From positions 558,001 through 622,000 of the forward strand of contig CAWBQT010000016.1 in assembly GCA_963790875.1 (NCBI GenBank): DNA of 64,000 bases, given 5' to 3'. Both the position numbers and the translations under genes were made by a program. Below are positions 9,402 through 19,600 of the stretch, piece after piece. The notes beneath the pieces are model-generated. The model was not told the origin of the DNA. It saw only the letters and a program-made list of their open reading frames with translations, and did no database searches. Within the stretch, counting starts at the first letter, position 1; each line of letters opens with the position of its first letter. The DNA comes from AP-15 sp963790875. GTDB taxonomy: Bacteria > Pseudomonadota > Alphaproteobacteria > ATCC43930 > CGMCC-115725.

Positions 9402-10114
9402 TGCCGCGTTCTGCAATGGTGTTGGCGGCCGGCCTCGGCAAGCGGCTGCGCCCGGTGACCGAAACCTTGCCAAAGCCGCTTGTCGAGATCAACGGACGGA
9501 CTCTGCTCGATCACGCGATCGATCGGCTGGCGTCGGCCGGTATCGAGCGCATCGTCGTCAACACTCATTACAAGGCGGCGATGGTCGCCGAGCATCTGGC
9601 CCGCCGGGCGCAGCCGCACATCGAGATCTCGCACGAGGCCGAGCTGCTCGATACGGGCGGCGGCGTCGCCCAGGCGCTGTCGTTGCTCGATGACGTCTTT
9701 TTCGTCGTCAATGCCGATATCTTCTGGCTCGACGGCAGGGAGTCGGGGCTGCGGCGCTTGGCAGCGGCTTTTGATCCCTCGCGCATGGACGCGGTGCTGC
9801 TGTTGCAGCGGACCGTGACCGCGATCGGCTACGAAGGCAACGGCGACTATTTCCTCGATCCCGCGGGTCGGCCCCGCCGACGTCGGGAACGTGCAATCGC
9901 CCCTTTTTTGTTCGCCGGCATCCAGCTGCTGCATCGCCGCTTGTTCGAAGGCATCTCCGAGCAAATCTTCTCGCTCGTCGCTCTCTTCGATCGCGCCGAA
10001 GCGGCGGGGCGCCTGCACGGGATCGTGCACGACGGTGAGTGGTATCATATAGGTACCCCGGTCGGCCTTGCCGCGACCCGCGAGCGACTGTCGTCGCACC
10101 GCATTGAACGGTAG
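9398..10114 (+). CDS. murU: MurU-type sugar-1-phosphate nucleotidyltransferase
   Basis: A 238-residue nucleotidyltransferase, expected to convert N-acetylmuramate 1-phosphate and UTP to UDP-MurNAc in the anabolic recycling pathway. The signature AAGLGKRLRPVTETLPKPL lies at the N-terminus, DTGGGVAQAL follows, and the metal-site motif VVNADIFW is present. The length matches MurU rather than longer GlmU or RfbA proteins. Start codons at 9398 and 9401 are adjacent; the first overlaps the amgK stop (ATGA). Assignment of the exact sugar rests on the amgK partner. Confidence 0.82.
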   Translation: MMPRSAMVLAAGLGKRLRPVTETLPKPLVEINGRTLLDHAIDRLASAGIERIVVNTHYKAAMVAEHLARRAQPHIEISHEAELLDTGGGVAQALSLLDDVFFVVNADIFWLDGRESGLRRLAAAFDPSRMDAVLLLQRTVTAIGYEGNGDYFLDPAGRPRRRRERAIAPFLFAGIQLLHRRLFEGISEQIFSLVALFDRAEAAGRLHGIVHDGEWYHIGTPVGLAATRERLSSHRIER

Positions 10115-10124
10115 CCATCGGGCG

Positions 10125-13110
10125 ATGGGCGCTGCACGGCCCAAGCTCTACACGATCGCTCCCGACCGTCCGTTTCTTCGGACTTTGGCGAGCGGCTTTC
10201 TCGCGATGGCCGCGGGTGACCCGCTGGCCCTGCCGCGCATGACGGTGTTACTGCCGACCCGTCGCGCCGTGCGCGCCTTGCGCGAGGCCTTTCTGCGCGC
10301 GCTGCCGAATGGCGGCGAGCCAGATAAACTGTTGCTGTTGCCTCGGATCAGGCCAATCGGCGAGCTCGATGCCGATGAGCCGATGCCGTTGAATGACGCC
10401 GGCGATGCCGACACGATCGCGGTGCCGCCGGCAATATCCGAGCTGCGTCGCCGTCTGCTATTGACCCGTCTCGTCCTGCGCTGGGGCGATCGGCGCGGCC
10501 ACGACCCGGTGCTGCCCGGTCAGGCAGCGGCCCTCGCCGGGACGTTGGCACGCCTTGTCGACGAAATGGCGACGGAAGGAGCGGGTTTCGGACGACTGCG
10601 AGACTTGGTGCCCGATGCCCTGGCTGAGCATTGGCAGATTGTCCGCCGGTTTCTCGAAATTCTGCCGCATTACTGGCCGAGCCTCCTCGCCGCGGAGGGC
10701 GCAATCGATCCTGCCGACCGCCGCAACCATCTGATCGACCGTCTGGCGATGCGGTTGCGGCAATCGCCGCCGAGCAATCCGATCTTTGCTGTCGGATTGA
10801 CCGGCGGCTTTCCGGCGATGACCGAGTTGATCCGGGTCATCGCCTCGCTGGAGAACGGGACGGTAGTGCTGCACGGGCTCGATCGCAGTCGGCCGGCAAT
10901 CGAATGGGCAGCAATCGAACAAGACGATGGGCACCCGCAATATTTGCTGGCGAGACTCTTGCGAGCGCTTGATCTATCGCCGGCCGAGGTCCGGGACTGG
11001 CCGGAGAATGTCCCGATCTCGATGGCTTGCCGAGCCTCGGAAACGCGCGGGCAACGAATGCGGCTGATCGGTGAAGCGCTGCGCCCGGCTGCGACGACCG
11101 ATGCGTGGCGCGATCTACCCAGGTTTCCGGCCGGAGCGCTCGGCGGTCTCAGTCGTTACGAATGTGCCAATGCGCATGAGGAGGCGTTGACGATCGCGCT
11201 GCTGCTGCGCCGGAAAATCGAGACGCCCAGTGCCACCGCCGCGCTCGTCACCCCCGATCGCGAACTCGCACGGCGGGTTGCGGCCGAGTTGCGGCGCTGG
11301 AATATCGAGATCGACAACTCCGCCGGTGTTCCGCTAAACCGCACCCCTCCGGGCGTCTTCCTGCGCCTTGTGCTGGACCTCGCCGCGAGCGCGCTCGCCC
11401 CCGTACCGCTCTTCGCGGCGCTGAAGCATCCGCTGGCGGCGGGCGGGATCGCACAGGCCCATTTCCGAGATGTTACGCGCCGGCTCGAGCAGGCGATACG
11501 CGGACCGCGTCCGGCCCCCGGTATTGCCGGTCTCAAAGCGGCGCTCGGCGAGGACCAGCCGGATTTGCGCCGCTTTGCCGATCGGCTCGATGCCTGCCTT
11601 GGCGCGCTGCCCGAACTGCTGACGGCCGAAGCCGTTCCGCTTGTTCGGCTCGTGACCGCGCATGTCGAGGCAGCCGAGCGGCTGGCGGCGACCGATCAAG
11701 CCGCCGGCAGCGAGCGGCTATGGAGCGACACCGCCGGGGAGGCTGGCTCGCGTTTCTGTCACGAGCTGATCGAGGCCGCAGAGGCGTTCCCCGCGTTGCC
11801 CGGACGCCACTACCCGGCATTGTTCGAGGCCCTTGCCGCCGGAACCGTCGTCCGCCCGGTTTATGGGCGCCATCCGCGGCTGGCGATCTGGGGGTTGCTC
11901 GAAGCACGTCTGCAACAGGCCGATCTCGTCGTCCTTGGCGGGCTCAATGAAGGCACCTGGCCGGGCACGGCTGCGCATGATCCGTGGATGTCGCGGCAGA
12001 TGCGGCGCGCATTCGAGATTGCGACGCCGGAGCGTGCGGTCGGCATTGCGGCGCACGATTTTGCCCAGGCTTGTGCGGCCCCGGAGGCGGCGCTGACGCG
12101 CGCGGCGCGCAGCGAGGGTGCGCCGACGGTGCCGTCTCGCTGGCTCTTGCGAACTCGAGGCCGTACAGCGCGCAACCGGCCTCGAAGCAGCAATGCGGCC
12201 CGACCCGGCGATCCTGGCCGCCGCTGAGGGGCTCGACGCCGCGGGCTACCAGCCGCTGCCGTCGGCGGCACCGCGCCCGCCGCTGTCGGCCCGCCCGCGA
12301 AGGCTGTCGGTCACCCAGATCGAGACCTGGCTCGGCGATCCTTACGCGATCTATGCCCGCCACATTCTCGGTCTCAGGGCATTGAACGAAATCGATGCGG
12401 ATCCGGGTCGCGCTGATCTTGGCATATGCATTCACGAGGCGCTCGCCGATTTCGTTCGCTCTTTCCCGCGCGAATTGCCGGCCGATCCGGTGGCCGAGCT
12501 GCTGTCGGCCGGGCGTCGGCGGTTCGCCTCGCTGCTGTCGCGCCCCGGAGCTTGGGCTTTCTGGTGGCCGCGCTTTGAGCGAATCGCCCGGTGGCTCGGG
12601 GAGGAAGAGCGGGCGCATCGTGCCGTGGTGAAGGAGAGCTTTGTCGAATGCTCGGGCAGTCTGCTGTTGCACGGTCTGCCCGGCGGCCCGTTCGAATTGA
12701 CCGCAAAGGCGGACCGCATCGACCGTCTGACATCGGACGAGTTTCTGCTGGTCGACTACAAGACCGGCGCCGTGCCGCCCAAAGGCGCGGTGCAGGCGGG
12801 TTTGGCGCCACAACTGCCGCTCGAAGCAGCCATCTTGCGGGACGGCAGTTTCGGCACGATCAGCGGCAAGCCCGCGGCGCTCGAATATTGGCGGCTCGGC
12901 GGCCGGGTTTCGGCCGGACAGCGCTGTCCGATCGATGATGGCGATCCTGCTGTGCTGGTCGAGAGGGCGCTCGCCAAGCTTCGCGCATTGATCGGACTTT
13001 TCGACGATCCGGCGACACCCTATCTCGCGGTTCCAGTACCGTCGCGGCGGCCGCGTTTTTCCGATTACGAACATCTTGAACGCGTTGGCCGCGGCGAGGA
13101 CGAGGAATGA
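10125..13110 (+). CDS. addB: AddB subunit of AddAB helicase-nuclease, with an apparent frameshift
   Basis: The alphaproteobacterial-type AddB works with AddA to process double-strand DNA ends to Chi-like sites for recombination. The coding capacity is about 995 codons, normal for the family, but it is split. The first frame runs from the ATG at 10125 to a stop at 12227 and loses similarity after PTVPSRWLL; the following frame picks up at ELEAVQRATGLEAA and continues through the C-terminal RecB-like nuclease (FLLVDYKTG, near 12740) to 13110. One extra base at about 12150 explains the break. Both halves keep family-like sequence, so either the indel is a sequencing error or the loss is recent. 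The end overlaps addA by four bases. Confidence 0.88.
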
Positions 13111-16100
13111 TCGCGTCGAGCAACGGATCCTTGGCCGCCGATCCGCGCGCATCGGTATGGGTCGCGGCTTCGGCCGGGACCGGCAAGACAACGGTGCTGA
13201 CCGAACGCTTGCTGCGGCTGATGCTCGACGGCACCGATCCCGCGCGCATCCTGTGCTTGACCTTCACCCGCGCCGCTGCCGCAGAGATGGCGAACCGGCT
13301 CGCCGGCGTCCTCGCCGACTGGTCGACGCTGCCGGACGCGGTGCTCGCCGAGGCCCTTCAACGCCTGACCGGAACCTTTGCCGACATGGCGTCGATCGGA
13401 CGGGCGCGCCGACTGTTCGCACTCGTGCTCGACACGCCGGGCGGTATCAAAATTTCGACGATCCACGCGTTCTGTCAGACCCTGTTGCGGCGTTTTCCGC
13501 TGGAAGCCGGCGTGTCGCCGGAATTCTCGGTGATCGAAGAGCGCGGCGCCGACGAGATGTTGGCCGAAGCGGCGCAGAGCGTGATCATCGCCGCTCGCAG
13601 CGGCGATCGGCCCGATCTCGCCGAAGCGTTGGCGATCATCGCCGATCACACGGTCGAGGAACATTTTGGCGAGTTGATACGTGCGCTCGCCCAGGAGCGC
13701 GGCAAGCTGCGGCGAGCGCTGACGGAAGGCGATGCGGCGATGCGGCGTCGGTTGTCCGCAGCCCTCGAGCTGCCGGACAGCGCCACGATCAACTCCTTGG
13801 TCGGCGAATTCTGCGCCCGGGATGCCGGCGACGACGAGCAGCTGCGCGTCGTTGTTCGGGTCCTCGCCACCGGATCGCCGACCGACCGCATGAGCGGCGC
13901 GACGATCGCCGGTTGGTGGGCCGACGCACCGGATCGACGCCGCGCCCGTCTGGCAGAATATGAGGCCGTGTTCCTCACGCAGAAAGGCGAGATCCGCGAC
14001 CGCCTGATCAGTGCCGCCGCGTCTCGCGGCGCCCCTTGCGATGCGGTTAAGGTACTCGGCGCCGAAGCCAGACGGGCTTTGCGGCTCCGCGAGACGCGGG
14101 CCGCGGCCATTCTGCGGGAGGCCACCGGCGCCTTGGTACGGCTCTGTGACGCGCTGTTGCGCGAATATGATGCGGCAAAGCGGCTGCGCGAGGTTCTTGA
14201 TTTCGACGATCTGGTATCGACGGCACTGGCGCTGCTGCACCGGCCGGGTGTGGCGCCGTGGATTTTGTTCAAGCTCGACGGCGGGCTCGACCATATCCTG
14301 ATCGACGAAGCGCAGGACACCAATCCCGAGCAATGGCAAATCGTCGCGGCCTTGGCCGAGGAGTTTTTCGCCGGAGAAGGAGCACACCCGGCGCTCCGCA
14401 CGGTCTTCGCTGTCGGCGACGTAAAGCAATCGATCTTCAGTTTTCAACGCGCCGATCCGCAGGCCTTCCTGCGCATGCGTGCGCACTTCGAGGCGAGGGT
14501 CAACGCCGCCAAACAAAACTGGTATGTGGTTCCGCTTGCCATCTCATTTCGCTCGACCGTGCCGGTGTTGCGGGCGGTCGACCAGATTTTCCGCCGCTCA
14601 GGGGCCTACGACGGGGTGGCGCTTGATGGCGCCCCGATCCAGCATGAAGCCGCACGCGTCGGCCAGGCCGGACTGGTCGAGTTGTGGCCGCCGGTCGCGC
14701 CGCAGCCCGAGGGCGGGCTTGCCGAGCAAGACCTGCCGGTCAAGCGCAGCCAAACCGCGGAACCCTGCGCCCGGCTCGCTCGCGCCATCGCCGCGACGAT
14801 CGGGCAATGGCTGGAGACCGGCGATCAACTCGTCGCGCGCGGCCGGCCGGTGCGGCCCGGCGACATCATGGTCCTGGTCCGGCGGCGCAACGAGTTCGTC
14901 ACCGAGTTGCTGCGTGCGTTGAAACAACGCCGCATTCCGGTCGCTGGCGCCGACCGGTTGGTCCTGACCGAGCAGCTCGCGGTGCGGGACCTGGCGGCGT
15001 TGGGCCATTTTCTGCTGTTGCCCGAAGACGATCTGACCTTGGCCGCATTGCTGAAGAGCCCGCTGTTCGACGTCGACGAAGACACTCTGTTCGAGCTGTG
15101 TCATGGGCGCGGCGAGGAAACGTTGTGGAGCCGCCTGCGCCGCCGCGCCGAGCGAGATGCGCAGTTGCGTACCGTCGCCGATCGGCTTGCCGCCTTGCTC
15201 GCCCGCGCCGATTTCATCCCGCCCTACGAGCTTTACGCGGAGATCCTCGGCGCCGGGGGCGGGCGGCGATCGCTGCTGCGCCGCCTCGGTCCGGAAGCCG
15301 AAGACCCGGTCGAGGAATTCCTCGGGCTGGCCCTGGCCTATGAGCGCGAGCACGTGCCGTCGCTGCAAGGTTTTCTGCGCTGGCTGTTCGCCGGCGAGAC
15401 CGAAGTCAAGCGCGACTTCGCCGCCCACCCGCGCGACGAGGTGCAAATCCTGACCGTGCACGGTGCCAAGGGGCTCGAGGCGCCGATCGTGTTTCTGCCC
15501 GACACGATGGCTGTGCCCGACCAGAAGACTGCCCTCTTATGGACAGACCCTGGCGAGTTGCCACTGTGGAAGCCGCCGGGCGATCACGTTGCGGCAACCT
15601 ATGTCGGCGAGAAAACGCGGTGGCGCGATCGCCAGATGCAGGAATACCGACGCCTGCTGTATGTCGGCCTCACTCGCGCGCAGGATCGGCTTTACATCTG
15701 CGGTTGGCAGACGAAGAAGGCGCCGCCGCAGTCATGTTGGTATGCGCTGTGCCGCACCGGCCTTGCCGGGGAGGCCCTGCCTTTCGATTTCGACACGACA
15801 CCGCTGATCGGCGGCGATGGGTGGTCAGGCGAGGGATTGCGCCTCGAAACCGCGCAGACCGCCGCTCCGGGCTCCGAGCCCGTCATCACGATCGCGCCCG
15901 ACCGCGGCCAACCGCCCGACTGGGCTCGGCGACTGCCTCCTGCCGAACCCGACCCGCCGCGACCGCTCGTGCCGTCGCGGCCGGACGGTGACGAGCCGGT
16001 CGCGCTTTCGCCGGTCGCCGGGCCCGGACGAAGCCGGTTCCAGCGCGGCTTGCTGGTTCACGCCCTGTTGCAGAGCCTGCCGGAGTTGCCGGAGAGCGAG

Positions 16101-16520
16101 CGCGAAGCGGCGGCGCGGCGATTTCTCGGCCGACCCGTCCACGCGCTCGCTCCCGATGCGCAGGATGATATTTTGCACGAGACCATCGCGATTCTGGCGC
16201 ATCCCGATTTTGCCGAGCTCTTCGGCCCCGGCTCGCTCGCCGAGGTGCCGATCGCCGGGCTCATCAACGGCCGCGTCTTGACAGGACAGATCGACCGTCT
16301 TGTCGTCACCGAAAACCGCGTGCTGATCATCGACTACAAGACGTCGCAGGCGCCGCCGGCGAGCAAGGATGACGTCTCGCCAATCTATCTGCGTCAATTG
16401 GCGAGCTATCGCGCCGCGCTGGCGCGCATTTACCCCGATCGCGAAATCGAGTGCGCTCTGTTATGGACGCAGGGTCCGCGGCTGATGCCGATCGAGGCCG
16501 CGCGCCTACCCAGCTGGTGA
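13107..16520 (+). CDS. addA: AddA subunit, UvrD-like helicase/nuclease
   Basis: A 1,137-residue superfamily 1 helicase with a C-terminal nuclease, partner of AddB in DNA double-strand break repair. Walker A (ASAGTGKTTVL) is near residue 20, helicase motif Ia/Ib region CLTFTRAAAAEM follows, motif II reads ILIDEAQDT, motif III region AVGDVKQSIFSFQRADP, motif V ILTVHGAKGLEAPIVFLPD, motif VI LLYVGLTRAQDRLYICG, and the nuclease motif IIDYKTSQAP is at the C-terminus. The start (ATGA) overlaps the addB stop. In many alphaproteobacteria trxA follows; here a convergent sirtuin gene follows instead. Confidence 0.96.
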   Translation: MIASSNGSLAADPRASVWVAASAGTGKTTVLTERLLRLMLDGTDPARILCLTFTRAAAAEMANRLAGVLADWSTLPDAVLAEALQRLTGTFADMASIGRARRLFALVLDTPGGIKISTIHAFCQTLLRRFPLEAGVSPEFSVIEERGADEMLAEAAQSVIIAARSGDRPDLAEALAIIADHTVEEHFGELIRALAQERGKLRRALTEGDAAMRRRLSAALELPDSATINSLVGEFCARDAGDDEQLRVVVRVLATGSPTDRMSGATIAGWWADAPDRRRARLAEYEAVFLTQKGEIRDRLISAAASRGAPCDAVKVLGAEARRALRLRETRAAAILREATGALVRLCDALLREYDAAKRLREVLDFDDLVSTALALLHRPGVAPWILFKLDGGLDHILIDEAQDTNPEQWQIVAALAEEFFAGEGAHPALRTVFAVGDVKQSIFSFQRADPQAFLRMRAHFEARVNAAKQNWYVVPLAISFRSTVPVLRAVDQIFRRSGAYDGVALDGAPIQHEAARVGQAGLVELWPPVAPQPEGGLAEQDLPVKRSQTAEPCARLARAIAATIGQWLETGDQLVARGRPVRPGDIMVLVRRRNEFVTELLRALKQRRIPVAGADRLVLTEQLAVRDLAALGHFLLLPEDDLTLAALLKSPLFDVDEDTLFELCHGRGEETLWSRLRRRAERDAQLRTVADRLAALLARADFIPPYELYAEILGAGGGRRSLLRRLGPEAEDPVEEFLGLALAYEREHVPSLQGFLRWLFAGETEVKRDFAAHPRDEVQILTVHGAKGLEAPIVFLPDTMAVPDQKTALLWTDPGELPLWKPPGDHVAATYVGEKTRWRDRQMQEYRRLLYVGLTRAQDRLYICGWQTKKAPPQSCWYALCRTGLAGEALPFDFDTTPLIGGDGWSGEGLRLETAQTAAPGSEPVITIAPDRGQPPDWARRLPPAEPDPPRPLVPSRPDGDEPVALSPVAGPGRSRFQRGLLVHALLQSLPELPESEREAAARRFLGRPVHALAPDAQDDILHETIAILAHPDFAELFGPGSLAEVPIAGLINGRVLTGQIDRLVVTENRVLIIDYKTSQAPPASKDDVSPIYLRQLASYRAALARIYPDREIECALLWTQGPRLMPIEAARLPSW

Positions 16521-16554
16521 GCCCGACCGGCTCGCCGGTCCAGCCCAATCCGGA

Positions 16555-17310
16555 TCAAGCGATACCGACGGCGCCGCCAAGGGTTTCCCCTATCGCCCGA
16601 TGCAATACGAGGTCGGCCATCCCGTCGAGGCCGGTCGGTTCGCGGTTGACAATGACGAGCGCTGCACCCTTGCGCTTGGCCAATTCCGGAAAGCCGGCTG
16701 CCGGATAGACGACGAGCGAGGAGCCGGCGACAATGAAGAGGTCGGCCGCCAGGGTTTCGCGCTCGGCCCGCTGCATCGCCGCAGCCGGCATCTGCTGGCC
16801 GAAGGAAATCGTTGCCGTTTTGACGAAACCGCCGCACCGGCTGCAGCGAGGCACCACGCGGTCGCGTTCGAAGGCCTCGCGCAATGCATCGATTTCGTGG
16901 CGCGTCCGGCAATCGAGGCAGGTCGCGTAGGTCGTGTTGCCGTGCAATTCGATGACCCGATCGGCGCCGACGCCTGATGCTTGATGCAGACCGTCGATAT
17001 TCTGGGTGATGACCGAAATGACCTTGCGGCGGCGGACCAGTTCGGCGACGGCGCGATGACCGCGGTTGGGAAGGGCGGCGCGAAACGTTTCCTCCATCGC
17101 GAAGCGGCGGCGCCACGTCTCGCGCCGCGCCTCTTCCGAGGCGAGAAAGTCGGCAAAATCGATCGGCGCCATCCGCGTCCAGATGCCGCCCGGGCTGCGG
17201 AAATCCGGAACCCCTGATTCGGTGCTGATGCCGGCGCCGGTAAATATGACGGCACGGTTGGCACCGGCGATCAGTTCGGCGAGTTCGGCAATCTCGGGGT
17301 CCCACGACAT
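16555..17310 (-). CDS. cobB: Sir2-family NAD-dependent protein deacylase (sirtuin)
   Basis: A sirtuin of about 251 residues from the ATG at 17310 (an in-frame start at 17343 would add 11 residues). The NAD-binding GAGISTESGVPDFRSPGG, the catalytic TQNIDGLHQ and ELHG motifs and the zinc ligands CLDC and CSRC are all present, so the enzyme should be active. Sirtuins remove acyl groups from lysines using NAD; bacterial members commonly regulate acetyl-CoA synthetase. It faces addA across a 34-base convergent gap and is transcribed away from the dCache gene. The start is not fixed by a clear ribosome-binding site. Confidence 0.92.
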   Translation of the reverse strand: MSWDPEIAELAELIAGANRAVIFTGAGISTESGVPDFRSPGGIWTRMAPIDFADFLASEEARRETWRRRFAMEETFRAALPNRGHRAVAELVRRRKVISVITQNIDGLHQASGVGADRVIELHGNTTYATCLDCRTRHEIDALREAFERDRVVPRCSRCGGFVKTATISFGQQMPAAAMQRAERETLAADLFIVAGSSLVVYPAAGFPELAKRKGAALVIVNREPTGLDGMADLVLHRAIGETLGGAVGIA

Positions 17311-17445
17311 CGTCGCAGTTTGCCGAGAGTAGGTCGGTGTCACAAGCCTGCTCGCTTCACTCGTCTGGACAGCCTTCAGACCCCATCGGTATCATCGCCC
17401 CGCGAGCGTCGCCGACAGGGTTCGCGCCGAGCGAAGGGGTGAGCC

Positions 17446-18681
17446 ATGGCCAAACCGCGAGACTACCTGCTGCGCCGGCTGGCAAACTCGCGCACGGCGG
17501 CGGAGCACCAGCGGCTGTGGCCGACCTACCTCGGGATCACCGGGCTTTTGCTGCTGATCCTGGTGGCGCTGGCGGGCGGGATCATCTGGTACAATTCGAA
17601 GAAGTCAAATGAATTGGCCGTCGCCGCCGCGCAGCGAACAATGCAGGAGGCAGAAGACAAGATCATCGACCGCATCAAGTTGCTCTACGACCCGATGTAC
17701 GCGATCGTCGGCGTCGCATCATTGGTGCCGCAATTGACGTCGCCGTCGATCAGCCGGGATCCGCAAGCGACCGCGCTGCTGGTGCGGGCGTTGCGGTTTT
17801 ACCCGCAGATCCAGTCGCTTTACGTCGGATTCGACGATGGCGACTTTTATATGGTGATGCACATCGCCGGTGCTAACGCTTCGGCCCTGCGCAAGGCGCT
17901 TGAGGCCCCGGGCGATGCGGTGTTCGCCGTTGAGGTCGTCCCCGGGACCGCCGGCGGAGCGCGAACGAAGCGATGGAGCTTTCTATCGGAGGACGGCGCC
18001 CTTGTCGGACGCCACGATCCGGTGCCGACGACCTTCGATCCACGCGGGCGCCCGTGGTTCGATCTCGCAAAGCGCAGCGACGTCGTCGAGGAAAGCAACC
18101 TGTACCTCTTTTTCTCGAGCGGCGAACCGGGCTTCACGTTGAGCCGAAGGTTCGGCGGCTCCACCCCGGGGGTCATGGGTGCCGATTTGGCGGCGATCGA
18201 TCTGGCGGCTTTTGTGTCCAGTCAGAAGATTACCGCGAACAGCACCGCCTTCATCTTCACCGAGCGCGGCGAGGTCGTCGCGGCGCGGCATCCCATCCTT
18301 GGGGCACCTCCGGCGGCCGCCGAGAATATGGAGATGCTGCCGAAGATCGCCGATCTGCACGACCCGGTAATCGCCGGGCTGGTGGCCGCCTATCAGAACG
18401 GCCGAATGGCCGGCACCCGGAGCTACACCGTGGCCGGTCGTCCCTATATCGGCCGGATCGTCGCGATTCCGCCGCGCTACGGTCGCGATCAGCTGCTCGC
18501 GATGATGGTGCCGGTCGACGAGATCGAGGCCCCGATCGAGGACATCCGCAACGATACCCTGCTCTATTCGATCGCCTTTCTGGTGCTCGCTCTCCCACTC
18601 TATGTGACGCTCGTCGTCGCCTGGATCGACCGGCGGCTCGGCGCGCGGACCGCCTGGTCACAATTCAGGGACGACGAGTAG
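17446..18681 (+). CDS. dCache sensor protein with two membrane helices and no output domain
   Basis: A 411-residue protein. An N-terminal membrane helix (about residues 29-50, ITGLLLLILVALAGGIIW) is followed by a periplasmic double-Cache ligand-binding region of about 310 residues, including FDPRGRPWFDLAKRSDVVE, the typical dCache_1 signature, and by a second helix (about residues 372-392). The chain then ends after only about 18 cytoplasmic residues. Relatives with this N-terminus normally continue into HAMP plus a nucleotide cyclase or GGDEF domain, and no such domain is encoded downstream in any frame. The start ATG at 17446 has GGGGTGAGCC just upstream. It may be a truncated receptor or one acting through a partner protein. 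Confidence 0.75.
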   Translation: MAKPRDYLLRRLANSRTAAEHQRLWPTYLGITGLLLLILVALAGGIIWYNSKKSNELAVAAAQRTMQEAEDKIIDRIKLLYDPMYAIVGVASLVPQLTSPSISRDPQATALLVRALRFYPQIQSLYVGFDDGDFYMVMHIAGANASALRKALEAPGDAVFAVEVVPGTAGGARTKRWSFLSEDGALVGRHDPVPTTFDPRGRPWFDLAKRSDVVEESNLYLFFSSGEPGFTLSRRFGGSTPGVMGADLAAIDLAAFVSSQKITANSTAFIFTERGEVVAARHPILGAPPAAAENMEMLPKIADLHDPVIAGLVAAYQNGRMAGTRSYTVAGRPYIGRIVAIPPRYGRDQLLAMMVPVDEIEAPIEDIRNDTLLYSIAFLVLALPLYVTLVVAWIDRRLGARTAWSQFRDDE

Positions 18682-18688
18682 CTGCGCG

Positions 18689-19426
18689 TTATCCGATGCG
18701 TTGCTCCTCGACGACGGTCGTGCTGACCGTGATCAACTCATCCTGGTAGAGCCAGCGGGTCAGAAAGCCGGCGAGCGCGGCACCGACGATCGGCGCCACC
18801 CAGAACAGCCAGAGCTGCGAAATATACGGCCCGCCGGCAAAGAGGGCGGGGCCGGTGCTGCGCGCCGGGTTGACCGAGGTGTTGGTGACCGGGATCATGA
18901 CAAGATGAATCAGGGTCAGGCACAGCCCGATCGGGATACCGGCAAAGCCGACCGCCGCACCCTTCGCGGTCGAACCGATGATCACGAACAGGAAGAAGAA
19001 CGTCGCGACGACCTCGCCGACAAAGCAGGCGCCGAGGCTGTATTTTCCGGGACTGAGATCGCCGTAACCGTTTGAGGCGAATCCTCCCGCCACCCAGCCG
19101 GGCTTGCCCGAAGCGATCAAATAAAGAATCGCGGCGGCGACGATCGCGCCGATTACCTGGGCGATGATGTAAGGCAACACGTCGGCGGCTTTGAACCGCC
19201 CACCGGCCCACAAGCCGACCGTCACTGCCGGGTTGAAATGGCCGCCCGAGATATGTCCGACGGCATAGGCCATCGTCAGCACCGTCAAACCGAAGGCGAA
19301 GGCGACACCGAGGAAGCCGATGCCAAGGTTCGGGAAAGCGGCGGCGAGCACGGCGGCGCCGCAGCCGCCAAACACCAACCACAGGGTCCCGAAAAACTCG
19401 GCTGTTGCACGACGCGTCATGTCCAT
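18689..19426 (-). CDS. aqpZ: Aquaporin Z water channel
   Basis: A 245-residue major intrinsic protein. Six membrane helices can be traced, and the two half-helix pore motifs are HFNPAVT (near residue 63) and SVNPARS (near residue 190), the latter supplying the selectivity-filter Arg. Together with the GGHISGGH-type loop they match AqpZ rather than glycerol facilitators. A strong Shine-Dalgarno sequence (GGGAGGA) precedes the ATG at 19426. The gene stands alone and converges on the dCache gene with a 7-base gap. Confidence 0.95.
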   Translation of the reverse strand: MDMTRRATAEFFGTLWLVFGGCGAAVLAAAFPNLGIGFLGVAFAFGLTVLTMAYAVGHISGGHFNPAVTVGLWAGGRFKAADVLPYIIAQVIGAIVAAAILYLIASGKPGWVAGGFASNGYGDLSPGKYSLGACFVGEVVATFFFLFVIIGSTAKGAAVGFAGIPIGLCLTLIHLVMIPVTNTSVNPARSTGPALFAGGPYISQLWLFWVAPIVGAALAGFLTRWLYQDELITVSTTVVEEQRIG

Positions 19427-19600
19427 GGTTGTCCTCCCGTTTCAGCACAACGAGCGAGGCCCAAACCCACCTGCTCGGCGAGGAACGCGATCAAGGTACG
19501 TTTTGCCGCATCATAACACGCGGCCGTCTTTTTGTTTAACCAAGCCGCGACAGCAGATGCGCGTCAGCTATGCTGCGCAGCGCAATGAAACAGCTCTGGT

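Noticed and set aside
12118..12230. Programmed ribosomal frameshifting in addB
   Set aside because: The shift site (CTCTTGCGAACTC) has no slippery heptamer, and no downstream structure is evident. An indel is the simpler reading.
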